A program made the translations under genes and the position numbers. This document shows positions 24,315 through 34,624 of a stretch of DNA of 64,000 bases, piece after piece (position 1 is the stretch's first letter; every line of letters starts with the position of its first letter). The DNA is from Mariannaea sp. PMI_226 (taxonomy: Eukaryota; Ascomycota; Sordariomycetes; Hypocreales; Nectriaceae): assembly GCA_024336345.1 (NCBI GenBank), contig JANFOG010000004.1, forward strand, positions 3,472,001 to 3,536,000, written 5' to 3'. The notes beneath the pieces are model-generated. The model did not search any database. It saw nothing but the letters and a program-made list of their open reading frames with translations, and was not told the origin of the DNA.

Positions 24315-25311
24315 ATGTCACACCTGACCAACCCATTAGCCTCGGCCTCTCAGCTGTACCACCGATCCTCGTTTTCAACTCTACCCCAGGACTTGCAAGA
24401 AGCAGTCTTCATTGCCTCACAATGCCTGACCCAAGCTGCAGGACGTCTGCTTGAGCTTCCCCAGTCCGTGACTGCGCAGGCAAACGTCATCCTCGCACGG
24501 CACTGGCTTGTCGACTCTCCAATGGCGAACGAATTTAGTGTAAATTCCTTTCCAACCCGAATCCCCCCCCCCTTCTCTCGATCTGTTGGTACTAACCGCG
24601 ATGTTGACACACTTACAGGATACTTCTGCCGCAGCACTGTACCTCGTTGCGAAGATGGGACCGGAGCCTCGGTCCCCGTACCACTTCGCCAACGTGTATA
24701 CCTACCTTCTCTCAGAAAACTCGTCGTTCCCGCTCCCCCGAAATGCGCCTTCAAACGACCCAAAATCCTATTACGTGTCCGAAGCCGATTCCTTCAGCTT
24801 CCAGCGCCGGCTTATGGCTATCGAAGCGCGCATACTGTACACGCTCTCTTTCGATACCCACGTCTCTCTCCCCCATCCCCTCGCCATTACATACCTTCAA
24901 ACACTTGATTTTCTATCCCAACCAAAGTCCGCCATTGCTCTTCGCACAATCCAGTATCTCAATACAGCATTGTTATCTCCGCAGATGCTGTATCTGACCC
25001 ATCAACTTCACGCGCTTGCTACTGCCGCCATTTACAACGCTGCTCGGGATATGGGCGCGAAAATGCCTGAGTGCGAATGGTGGGAGGTGTTTGATGTTGA
25101 CAGGGAGGAATTGGGCTTCTTGGTAGTGGCGATGCGAAGCGTAGAGAACTGCATGCGCAGCTACAAGGATGATATGCCTCATCTGTTTCGGGGCATGCTC
25201 ACGCGAGCCCTTGTGGAGGGTGAGATGCGGAAGAGGGGGCTGCATGCTGGCAATGGCGCCACCGATATTGATGAAGAACAGCAAGTCATGGATATGATGG
25301 ACAGGAGGTAG
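24315..25311 (+). CDS. cyclin-like protein (cyclin L/K-type fold)
   Basis: Two exons, 24315-24539 and 24619-25311, give 305 aa. The intron has donor GTAAAT and a perfect TACTAAC branch site, and joins NEFS to DTSAAALYLVAKM. This restores a cyclin-box helix in which small residues and the LYLVAK segment match helix 3 of transcription or splicing cyclins. The N-terminus (LPQDLQEAVFIASQCLTQAAG) and the segments RRLMAIEARILYTLSFDTHV and TYLQTLDFL fit the first and second cyclin folds. It is shorter and more diverged than animal cyclin L, and no Arg/Ser tail is present. The kinase partner is unknown; a CDK acting on transcription or splicing is an inference. The start ATG at 24315 is the first in frame that precedes the conserved segment. 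Confidence 0.82.
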
Positions 25312-27606
25312 GCCTGTCACTTTTCTCCAGACGATCAACCTTCTGCTATCCGGCCATCCCTTGATACCGTATTACTTCCCGCTTCGACTTGGCAATGCTT
25401 CTGCTCTGGCGCAAGGGCCATGCCCCGTTTAGCATGTAAGCCAAGACATTGGCATGAGCTGATGGGGAGTTGTCCCATCTATTGATTGTCCCTCCAAGAC
25501 AACCTCCTGAGTATCAGGCCACATTTCTCAACCGTGAGGGGACTAAAGAGCGCGGCAGAGACTCCCAAGGATGTCACCACATTGTGATTTTGTGTGATTT
25601 GCAGCCTAAGGACGCGCGGCGTTACAGGAGCCCGGGTTATATCGATGCTTGATGACAATCACAAGGGGAAGACAAATGCAACACACGCGAATGCTGAGAT
25701 ATACGACCTCGCATTTCGCTGACGAATATTTTCAGAGGAAATGCTGATCATAGACTTGTGCATTTGTATGAATTGTTGGGCGCTTGGATGATCAAAGAGT
25801 TCTGCAATCCCGAGTCCAGGCCGGCCCCTACTAAACTACATGAGCCTCAAGACACGAATGCGAAAAAAGTGACAGCACCATGATAGACAGGAGGACGGTA
25901 GGGACGATGACACCCAAAAAAAAATTATTGACAGCAATCATCACCAGACCATATGATCCTCCTGTACTCTCTCCCACGATGCAGTGTTCTCTGGAACTGG
26001 CAAGGAGTAATTGTGCATATTGCACGACATACCGGACGCAGGGAATCTATCTCACGATATGTCAATAAAAGCCTCATGACCAACCCTTGAAAGCTTGATA
26101 GGTACTTAGTGCCATAGCCCTGCATATCTGCAGCACTATATCATCAGGGACATGCGGTGAAGAGGAGTTGGTGGAACCCCTCGTGGCATAAACCAATGAT
26201 CCTTGCGTTCATCCATGGAGTCTCGAGTGCGGGGATGGCTAGCGCACAGAAACCCTGGGATTCCCTGAGAAGCCAGGTCTCACTTCAACGTCATCAAGAC
26301 TGTGAAACCCTTGAATGAGGGATTAGCATCTTGGTGCTAGCTCGTCCCACTCTGATCGCCTGGGCAAGGCCGAATTTCATCAACCAACACAAGGAGCCTG
26401 TCTCAACAAGGAAGGACTGTATCAGCAGGAAGGACACCAGAAAGTGTTTTTTGTTTCCAGCCTCCTTTTTCGATGCCCTCCCCTTGTTCCTGGACCGTGC
26501 AAGCTGTCGGACTCGAAGTTTGTCACTCTCAGGCTCTTAGGGTCATACGTCAGACATAGCCGAGCGTTGCCGTGCGTTTCCACTCGGAAATCGCAGACGT
26601 TAATTTGGTGGCGCGAATGATGATTAGTCGCCCAACCCTCGCTCAAGCCATCGACAAGTGCTCATGACGATCCGATGATATCTCAAATTGTCAACTCGTT
26701 GACCCAAATGTGCGTGGGGGGGCAAAAAGATGGCAGGGATTCGGGCCAAGCGGCTCGTTGGACACCTACAGCGCTCCAACCAATTGTGCGTGTTGTTCCC
26801 ATGTAATCCCCGCTGCGTTCGGAGAGAAGAGAGAGGAAGAGGGGGGGGGGGCAACAACGGTGACCTCGCAACTTTTTTTCTCCGTCTTGAGAAAGCATCT
26901 GGAGGGCGGAATTTAGGCCGGCGCCGATTCGGCAACGCAGATTGGCTGGGAGAGATATGTCCGTTGGGATCTTCTAGAAGCACAATGACCCACGCACCCT
27001 TGAAGTCAAGTAGTATTTGTACGAAGTAATATGTACACTGGTGGTGGATTCCCGCAGGTAAACTACGTTGCACCTTTTGTACCTATTGTACTTTGACGGC
27101 TTGTCTGTCATTCCGTCCTAGCCGTGTAAAACCCCATTCGCTAAAGCCCTGGGCGGACCTGGACCGGCCTTGTCCGCCGGTCGACGGTAACTTGTCGTGG
27201 CGACTTGACCCTCGCGCTTCGTCGCATTTCCGGGCTTTGTGGAGACGGGACACGGATGTTGCTGAAGGGTCTCCCCCCCCGAATCTCTTGAGATCGTGGG
27301 GCGAGCTGATGGGTGACTTGGGGCAGTCGAGAAAATGGCTCACTCCTTTTTTAGCCTCATGGATTAGTTAGTTGTTTACTGTATGTTGTGTATTGGAGGG
27401 GGGACTTCGTGAATTCTGGGAGATTATGTTGGAGATACGTATCCATCTGGTCGAGGTATATTAACCGACAGCCAACCCTCCCCGACTACAGGACTGCTTC
27501 CATCTTCATCACTCAGTTCCTTGCTTACTTGAATACTTTGCAAGCCTCGTTTGCTGCCATCACTTTCACCACATCAATAACTTCCAAAGTTTTACCATTC
27601 TTCACC
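25312..27606. other. 2.3 kb gene-free region
   Basis: No supported gene. The region has a G11 run near 26843-26853 and several short opposite-strand frames without motifs. The right end (about 27450-27606) is a CT/ACC-rich leader of the 65-aa protein gene. Confidence 0.5.
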
Positions 27607-27875
27607 ATGCCTGAGACTCCTGTTGCTCCCGCTCACTTCGGTGACAACCGTGGCATCAAGTTCCGCATCAAGACTGGCAATGCCAAGTACGAGTGTGTGC
27701 TCCAGGACCGCACTACATAGTACGTTTTATACACCGTTGATCAAACGAAATCTCATGAGAAGAGAACCAAGAACTAACTGATTTTCACAGTGAGCGCAAG
27801 AAGGCTGCGCGTCAGAACTCGACTGATTCCAACGAGTCTACTTCTTCCACCAGCACTGCCAAGTCCTCTCACTAA
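27607..27875 (+). CDS. small 65-aa conserved-looking protein, function unknown
   Basis: Two exons, 27607-27719 and 27791-27875, give 65 aa; I do not recognise a family. The start context (CACCATGCC) is strong. The N-terminal two thirds are compact and mixed (HFGDNRGIKFRIKTGN, then AKYECVLQDRTTYERKKA). The C-terminal tail is Ser/Thr-rich and ends in SSH. Codon use is very biased toward C-ending codons (GGC, AAG, ATC, TTC, CGC), like OLE1, which suggests high expression. The intron (71 nt) splits a tyrosine codon: without splicing, the last two coding bases plus the donor G read TAG, so unspliced mRNA stops exactly at the junction. No signal peptide or membrane segment is seen. Confidence 0.8.
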
Positions 27876-28775
27876 ATTGTATCATGCTCGAGGCTGAGCG
27901 CAAGAGAAATACAAGAGGACCAATGAGGGACGTTGCGTAAGATCACCTGGGCAATTGGGGTTGCAATGATGCCGTCCCCCCACGCGGATCACGATTGACA
28001 GACGATCTTAAAAAAAATGAAACCCCCAAACAAACAGGCACAGTGACAAGCCTAGGATATCGATAGGACTGGGATGGGTTTACCAAGGTACTGCTTACCT
28101 ATCAACATTTGCATTAGCGACGGTTTTATAAAGGGGACAATCGGTGTCCCAATGATTCAATTGATTTATGACTTTTCAATCACCATCGCGTCTGCTCTTT
28201 TTGCTTCTCTCTTTGATAACTTCTCCCCCACCCCTTCCAGTGAACCTGGCCTTCGACTGGTTCTTAGCCCATGGTAGGCTCTCACCTTGCATGCACAGAT
28301 ATGCAGTTGACAGGCATATGAATTGGGGGTTCCGAGTCTAGGAGCGCATAATGAGGCCAACCCAACATACATTGCAGAGGCGACTTTTTTTACTCACCGA
28401 GGGCGACGCAGGGTGCAAGGTTCACCGGTCCGGCCGAATCACCATTTCATGTACTTTGGTACCTGCAAGTCCACCCGGAGCTAGGATTTGCTAGGTATTG
28501 CTTGTCATGACTAGCAACAAGGCAACTTGATCGTGTGCCTTGGGCCCCAGTTTTTGATTTTTGTGGCCGAGATGGTTTTACCTAGTTTTGGAGCCGGTTC
28601 ATTCGGTTCTACTTTTTGCGACACACGGAGGAAACCCCCTCCTCTCTCGACTGGTTACATTACGTCAAATTTGCGAATGCCGATTGCCCGACATTTATGT
28701 CTTTATCTATGTGGAACTGGCGCCTTTCGGCTTCCTGGTCGGGTAGTGTATATCTGGGGTGTTTTACCATTTACT

Positions 28776-28802
28776 CCCCCCCCCCCCCCCCCCCCCCCCC
28801 CC
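28776..28802 (+). repeat. C27 homopolymer
   Basis: Twenty-seven uninterrupted C residues between genes, about 2 kb upstream of the membrane-anchored protein gene. The exact length in the genome may differ, since such tracts slip in replication and sequencing. Confidence 0.9.
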
Positions 28803-30160
28803 GTGACATCTGCGGGTGAGTCGGCAGATAACCAGAGTCGGAGAAATGAGAAAACAATTCATTGTTAGCGATATTCCTGTCCGACAGTAATAAGGATCGA
28901 ATAACTCTGATAGATGTTTCATTACGCGCAATTTGGTTTGTTGATGGTAAGATATTCCACGGGCTTACATTGCGTCACCTTGGTCTCAGAGGATTGGGTG
29001 ATTTGCTACAAGCTAAGATACCCTTTTACCTCCGACCGAACCCGTGACAACCGCAGCGGCAATGCCTTCAGTTGGTCATTGGCCCTGAGCCGGGTCTGTC
29101 GGGCTGATTCGAGGAATGGAGTGATTTCCGGTGGATCACCAAGTACTCGCGGTATCGCACCAGTAGTATTGGATTCTTTTTTTTGCCTTCCTTCGCGACA
29201 TCGAGCAAGCGACGAGCAGGATCAAGGAGTGCGGTGATGAGGTCACCTTCGAGATTTTCCACCGAATAATGAGGCACGGGTAATTCGTAAATTATCTGAT
29301 TGGAGGCGTGATTTAAGCAATGTATATTACCATGTTCCTTGCTCAAGTTCGAATCAAGCATCAAGATACAATGGATGACGAACTTGAACCTCGATTCTGC
29401 AGTGTCCAAATACGTAGCTGCGCACAGATTACATATTACAAACCACACATTTCACACTTCCAGCACTTCCAGTGCTTCCAGTGTGGCTTGAAATTGAGGC
29501 TTGAGGGGATGGAGAGGTAAGCAAAGTAAGTTAGATAGTCGACTGTTGGCTAGAAAGTGTGATTGACATACGTCACGCGCCATCAAAGGAGGCTGGAGCA
29601 AAGTGGTTATTTTGGCGGGCATCCGGCATCCGGGCAACAAGAAGTACGGGATGCTGTGCTTTATTTGGTCCTTTGTCCCTTGGGTGCTGGTCTGACGTTT
29701 ATCCAAGGCTTGCACAGCCCAGTGACTGATCTCCATTAATGTCTTGTCTGGTGCTTTTTCTTCTTTCACATCAGGTAAGAGTGAGCGAGCGCACTAGGAG
29801 TCGCTCTCATTCCTCCCTCCCTTTTTCATTGCATTGCCCGCCATCGCCGTCACTTCCTCTCCTTGCGTCCCTTTCTCATCCTGCTTCCATCGTTTGAGAA
29901 ATTCCCGCCCTCAGACGCAGACGGGGATCGATTGTTGTCTGGGCTCGAGGGCTTGTTTCTTCCGTCGACGTCCTGTCATTCTTTCCACCCATCGTTCTCT
30001 TCTAATTACCCTTATCCCCCACTATCCCCGCCTGTCCGGCTTGCTCGAAGAATCAGACAATCATCTCGGACGATTGAAGAGAGATGCCTCATCCAGTGGT
30101 TGCAGCTGGTGAGTAACAAAAATAACACAACCCACGTCTGAAGCGTTTCCTATCATTTTG

Positions 30161-30187
<27 letters not shown>
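30161..30187 (+). repeat. A27 homopolymer
   Basis: Twenty-seven A residues followed by TTT, 610 nt before the start codon of the membrane-anchored protein. It could be a nucleosome-excluding promoter element or lie in a leader intron. It is not preceded by a gene-like sequence that would mark a retroposed cDNA. Confidence 0.9.
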
Positions 30188-30194
<7 letters not shown>

Positions 30195-30797
30195 CCTCTG
30201 CCCTCTGTCTTCTCATTCCTCAACAAACCTCCCCAGTGTTTCAGTCCTTTTTTTCCCCTTTGCTATAGCTCGGGCCGTTGGTTCCATCAGGCGTCGTCAC
30301 CTGTTGCTCAGTACCCCGCGCTCCAGTGAGAGGCAGCTTGCGAATCAGACGCCAGTCTGCCCCGTGCTCCCTGGTCCGTCTGCCATTTTTACCCCAAATT
30401 TGGCTGCCTGAGAAGTGACCCTGTCTGCTGCTGTGCCTTGGACGTCGTCACCTTACTTGCTCACCTGCTTTCCTTTACCCTCTGGTTTCTTGTGGCGAAT
30501 ACTTCCGCCGGAGGTCTACGCAATCCTCATCTCCCATTTCGCCCCTCCAATGCTTCATCTTGTCGACAACCTGCCCATTGAATTTCCTTTGCTGCGATTT
30601 TCCCCCTCCTTGCCTTGTATTTGAACAGAGATATCATTCCTCAAGTTCCTCCTAAATTCGCTGTTCCATCCTCGCTCCGATCGACCCACATTCGCTTCCT
30701 CCCCGCTTGAGGTCCATTCGTACCTTATTCTTATTCTACCTTCTCTGATTCTTTGTCACCGTCTTTTTTTCGCGACGGTTTTCTCCCGACTCACGAG

Positions 30798-31907
30798 ATG
30801 CCTAACCACATTATTATCGCCTCAGGTGCCGTAGTTGCTGTTTCTGTCGCTGTTGCGACCGCCGTGGCCATATATGAGTCGCCTGAGCTGCGCAGATATG
30901 CCGACGATGTCCGTCGCAGGATAGCAATGGCCCTCCACAATATGGGCGACAACGTTAACCCACCCTATCGCGAGCCGCTCTTCAACAGGCCTGAGGATGC
31001 GGACGGCTTTCTAGAATCCCGACGCGGGCCGGGCGCTGAGGTTGGTGTCGATGCAGACGAGGAAACCCGTCGAAGGCAACGTGAGGAACTTTTGTATTGG
31101 AATTCGGTTCGCATGGAAAAGCAAGAGAGAGAGCAGAGAGAGCGGGAAGCGAATGCTTCTGAACAAGGAAAAGAGACTGCTTTAAGACACCGAGGTTCTC
31201 GGGGCTCAAGCTTTGATGACTTCCTTCGACAGGATGAAAATGCCGAGCATGGAACTTTCATCTTCAACACTGGTGCCGACACTGGTCGCGAGAGGGACGG
31301 CCTTCGACATCGTGGCATTCCATCAATCTACACCAACCCTTTCGCTGACGAGCATCACATCGACTCACAAGAACTGGATCCCGTTTCCCACGTGCAAGAT
31401 GAAGTCTCCGATATCTACAGCGCCACGACTCGTGATGAGACTGAAAAGGTCGCCATCACTCCCGAGCCTGTTGCTGCAGTTCTTTTCGATGCCGAGGTTG
31501 AGCCTTCCCGTTCTGAGACCGAGTCCTCTGCTACCCTTGATCGGGAGCTTGGCCCTGACGAGTTCATGACTGCTGGCCAGGAGGACCGACATGGAGCCTA
31601 TGCTTCCATCCAGGCCTGGGCCGAGAACTCTAGCCCTGACTTCTATTCACCCCTGCCCGTCACTCCCACAGCTCCTGTTTCCGAACCGGAAGTTCTTAGC
31701 GATGGCCAACTCACGCCCACCGACTCCATGTCCATTATTGGCTCGGTAGACGATGTCGCCAATGAAACGCATTCCACTCGCGGTGATCAGGAGAGTCGAT
31801 ATTACGATGTCATGAGTGAGAGCTCAGGGATGATGACCCCAGCCAGCTGGTCAGAAGTTGGCAGCGTCATCAGTGAGAGTGAAGCTCCTATTCCCGCCCG
31901 CTCGTAG
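30798..31907 (+). CDS. N-terminally membrane-anchored acidic protein, function unknown
   Basis: Single-exon 369-aa protein; I do not recognise a named family. Residues 4-26 form one hydrophobic helix (IIIASGAVVAVSVAVATAVA) with no cleavage motif, so it is probably a signal anchor or tail exposed to the cytosol. Next come a basic segment (RRYADDVRRRIAMALHNMG) and a conserved-looking PPYREPLFNRPEDADGF. Residues about 85-130 form a charged Glu/Arg/Gln-rich helix. The remaining 240 residues are acidic, Ser/Thr-rich and probably disordered. Two short motifs resemble Atg8-interacting motifs: WNSV (101-104) after EELLY, and YYDV near the C-terminus. That reading is speculative. The start is the first real ATG in frame. 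It converges with the metallopeptidase gene, 304 nt apart. Confidence 0.85.
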   Translation: MPNHIIIASGAVVAVSVAVATAVAIYESPELRRYADDVRRRIAMALHNMGDNVNPPYREPLFNRPEDADGFLESRRGPGAEVGVDADEETRRRQREELLYWNSVRMEKQEREQREREANASEQGKETALRHRGSRGSSFDDFLRQDENAEHGTFIFNTGADTGRERDGLRHRGIPSIYTNPFADEHHIDSQELDPVSHVQDEVSDIYSATTRDETEKVAITPEPVAAVLFDAEVEPSRSETESSATLDRELGPDEFMTAGQEDRHGAYASIQAWAENSSPDFYSPLPVTPTAPVSEPEVLSDGQLTPTDSMSIIGSVDDVANETHSTRGDQESRYYDVMSESSGMMTPASWSEVGSVISESEAPIPARS

Positions 31908-32211
31908 AAACGCATTGCCACTTAATATATCTTGGTTTCAGTCCTAAAAGAGAAAAAAAAAAAATCCAGACTTTGGGTTGGAGTATATAAGGATTTGGGG
32001 ATAATAGCACATAGGTCTGGCTAGAGCTTCTCCCATCGGCATCTTTTTCTGGCTCTTTATTTCATGTACGGACGGAGTTCAGGGTCTCGTCATATTTTCT
32101 ATATCCACTACAAGTATCTTGGTATCATTTCATAATCCGTGATCTCTCTCTCTCCCTCTCTCTCTCTCTCTATACGTTATCTGCCTATAGTTTATGTGAA
32201 ATATATGCGTT
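31908..32211. other. convergent spacer with CT microsatellite
   Basis: The short region between two convergent stop codons holds a CT dinucleotide repeat at 32143-32171 and an A13 tract near 31954. It must contain both 3' ends. Confidence 0.6.
32143..32171 (+). repeat. (CT)n microsatellite
   Basis: Imperfect CT dinucleotide repeat of 29 nt with one interruption (CCC), just downstream of the metallopeptidase stop codon on its opposite strand. Confidence 0.85.
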
Positions 32212-33069
32212 TCATACCTCATCTTCCTTTAGTTTCTTTCCGTAATCATTCCAGAGCTCGTCCACTGGCTGCCCCAGCAACTCAGTCCAGAACGTCTTTT
32301 CGTCATACCTTTGTATCCTCAACTTCTCATTCATGCGACGAATAGTGCCCTCACCAAACTGTTTCTCGAGGTAGTCGAGAAAGTAGGCCGTGTGCTGATA
32401 ACCCGCGTCCCAATTCCCGTCAGCGCTGCGTTTCCAGTGCGGGGGGCTCAGCTTGCAGTTGAGCCGGACCCAATCGGCGATACCCTCAATCAACCCGCCG
32501 GGACATGTGCCGAACCCATTGCGCTGGAAGCAGTGCACCAACTCGTGTGTGATGACACCAGTGATCTCCTCGGGGCGGCGAGAAGGCGGGCTGACTTTTG
32601 CAATGTAGCCGAGTGAGAAGTGCACCTCCTTGTGGTCGTTGTCCAGGTCTGAACCTGTCGTGTAGGCGACGCCGGGCATGTCCCGGAGGATGAGGGTGAC
32701 GGAGCGGGTGCCAGGTAGCGTTGTGGTGGGGCAGTCCGGCGATGCGTACAGCAGGCGGAGGACATTCTGAGTGGCCTGCGCAAGGCAATCGGCCAGATTC
32801 ACGGAGTCAAGGACCTGCTTGGCCGCTGGATGGGAGAGGTCGCGCAGCTCGAGACGGAGCTTGGGGAGGTCAAAGACGGGGGGAGGACCAGGCAGAGGCT
32901 TCTGGTCTCCGCCGTCGACGCTGCTGCCGTGTGCCGTGTCTCTTAGAGGCAGAGGTGAAGCAGTAGCTGCGACCTGATGCGCTGGACGAGAGACAGATGC
33001 AGGTGTCATGGTCATGGTGAAGATGTCTGCGGGCGAGGGATTGGATGATGTAGGAGGAGCTTGAGACAT
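32212..33069 (-). CDS. metallopeptidase-like protein of the plant basic secretory protein family
   Basis: Single exon, 285 aa. It belongs to the basic secretory protein family (Pfam BSP, PF04450), which has a gluzincin-like zinc-peptidase fold. The zinc motif is intact as HELVH (about residues 175-179), followed by CFQRNGFG and the conserved GLIEGIADWVR (about 192-202), which supplies the third-ligand region. Further family signatures are SVTLILRDMPGVAY, KEVHFSLGYI and WDAGYQHTAYFLDYLE. The first 65 residues are Ser/Pro/Thr-rich and hold no signal peptide, so this copy looks intracellular although the plant proteins are secreted. The start is the ATG at 33069. Reading upstream in frame gives no earlier ATG. 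Substrate and activity are unknown. It diverges from STU1. Confidence 0.92.
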   Translation of the reverse strand: MSQAPPTSSNPSPADIFTMTMTPASVSRPAHQVAATASPLPLRDTAHGSSVDGGDQKPLPGPPPVFDLPKLRLELRDLSHPAAKQVLDSVNLADCLAQATQNVLRLLYASPDCPTTTLPGTRSVTLILRDMPGVAYTTGSDLDNDHKEVHFSLGYIAKVSPPSRRPEEITGVITHELVHCFQRNGFGTCPGGLIEGIADWVRLNCKLSPPHWKRSADGNWDAGYQHTAYFLDYLEKQFGEGTIRRMNEKLRIQRYDEKTFWTELLGQPVDELWNDYGKKLKEDEV

Positions 33070-34624
33070 GCGGATGACTGGCTGGCGAGACAAACGTTTG
33101 GAGGAGAGAGGACCCGGGGGAATAATTAGAAAATGCGCATGAGCGAGGTTGGAGGGAGCACGACAAGGGGGAGGGGGGAATAGCTATTTGCTGTGCCCGA
33201 CTTGGCAGCTTTCAGAATGGTTCTGGAAGAACGGTGAGTGGAGTTGGGCTCTGACTACTTCGTGGGATGGTGAGACGGTGTGACGGGGAACGACGGGAAT
33301 CGGGCTAGTCGTGGTCCGTGAGGACTGAATGGCATGGAGGGGCTCAACTTGAGTCAAGGGAAGTTGAGGGGACTATCGTAATAGCTTTTTGTGATGTGAT
33401 AGGGCTGTGGCAAGAGATGAACTGCTAAGAGCTTGAGACGTTGACAAAGCTCAAGCTTCAGTCGGATAAGTTGTCCACCGATTGGCAGGTTTTTGAGGGT
33501 ACTAGGGAGGACAATGGACGAAGGGTCTCTTAGCCAAAGCAGTATACAGTCTGTAGCGATACGTTGATAATTACGCAATTTTAACTTGTATTGGTTTGAG
33601 TTTGAACAATACGGATTAATTGCTGTACTTCACACAAGCCTCAAAAACACCTTACTTTGTAGTGTTATGTGGATGTTTACTCTCCGAAGTTGATTACATA
33701 GTAGATTGCTGAACAGGATGCTGCTGGCTAGGGGTAGGTGTTAGTGTGTGGGTTCCAAGGTCGCAATAGGTGAGACTACCTTAACCTCCCTAGGTGCCGA
33801 AGTGATTGACATTGAACCGCTCCTAGATATGAAATCCGTGAACTAATAATAAAATGAACGAGATCATGGATGAGGGGATCCCCCCTCTTGGCTTTTTTAT
33901 TTATTTATATTTTCTTTTCCTCTTTTTTTCTTCTTTTTTTTTTCTGGTCTTTTTTTGCTTTGTACAAAGGAGCTACCCACAGAGCTCGCAAGCTGCTTGG
34001 TTGAGCTTGGGTAATCAACGAACCACAAATAATAACAAATGGGTAGCCGCTGTATGTTGGAGTAAATACATAATAATTTACCTAGGTACTGTTGAGGCGG
34101 CTGCAGGCTACTGTGGCAACCCCTGTACCCCCCTTTGCCCCCCCTCACAGCCCCCATTGGATTGTTTTCTTTCGCCTGCTCCCGCGCCCGCTTTGGGCCT
34201 GAACCCGACATCATCAGACTAACAAATCCCCCGCTGTCGCGACATAAACTTCGAGCTCTCCAACTTGTGGCTGCCACACCAAAACACCAAAACGCCAAAG
34301 CAGCACCGCAAATTATATCAATAAAAACACACGCGCCCGAATTCCTCTCGATGCGCTCGCCAACGATACTAGCAGCGCTCCTACTTTCCCGCACCGCCGC
34401 CTGCTGAATCCCTACTCTCGAATTGCCTCTTGCCCCCCCTGGACCGACTGGTATGCACGTCTCGATTTGCTTTTGACCCCCCTCATTTCCGCACGCCACC
34501 TCATATCAACTGCCGAGATGACGAGGGGGGAAAACCTCATTCCCACTCAGCATTCCTTTGCTGGTACACCCTGAGCTGACCGTTTTCCCCTGTTGGATTT
34601 AGCACACTCGTCGTTCGCAAACTA
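33070..34624. other. divergent intergenic region BSP peptidase / STU1
   Basis: 1.55 kb with no supported gene. It contains a T-rich block at 33894-33960 and a GC-richer leader-like segment before STU1. The open frame of 200 codons on the minus strand at 33897-34499 is low complexity and lacks motifs. Confidence 0.5.

Larger units (their letters stand above)
27876..30797. other. 2.9 kb gene-free region with two 27-nt homopolymers
   Basis: No supported gene. It contains C27 at 28776-28802, A27 at 30161-30187 and a 9-nt tandem repeat of CACTTCCAG type near 29452-29480. The right 900 nt are pyrimidine-rich and probably include promoter and leader of the membrane-anchored protein. A GGTGAGTAAC donor-like site at 30109 hints at a possible leader intron. 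Confidence 0.5.

Noticed and set aside
30161..30187. A27 as the tail of a retroposed cDNA
   Set aside because: No gene-like sequence precedes it and I found no flanking target-site duplication.
33897..34499. 200-codon minus-strand frame upstream of STU1
   Set aside because: It opens with TTG or lies in a low-complexity promoter segment and ends in a lysine run encoded by a T-rich tract; no motif.
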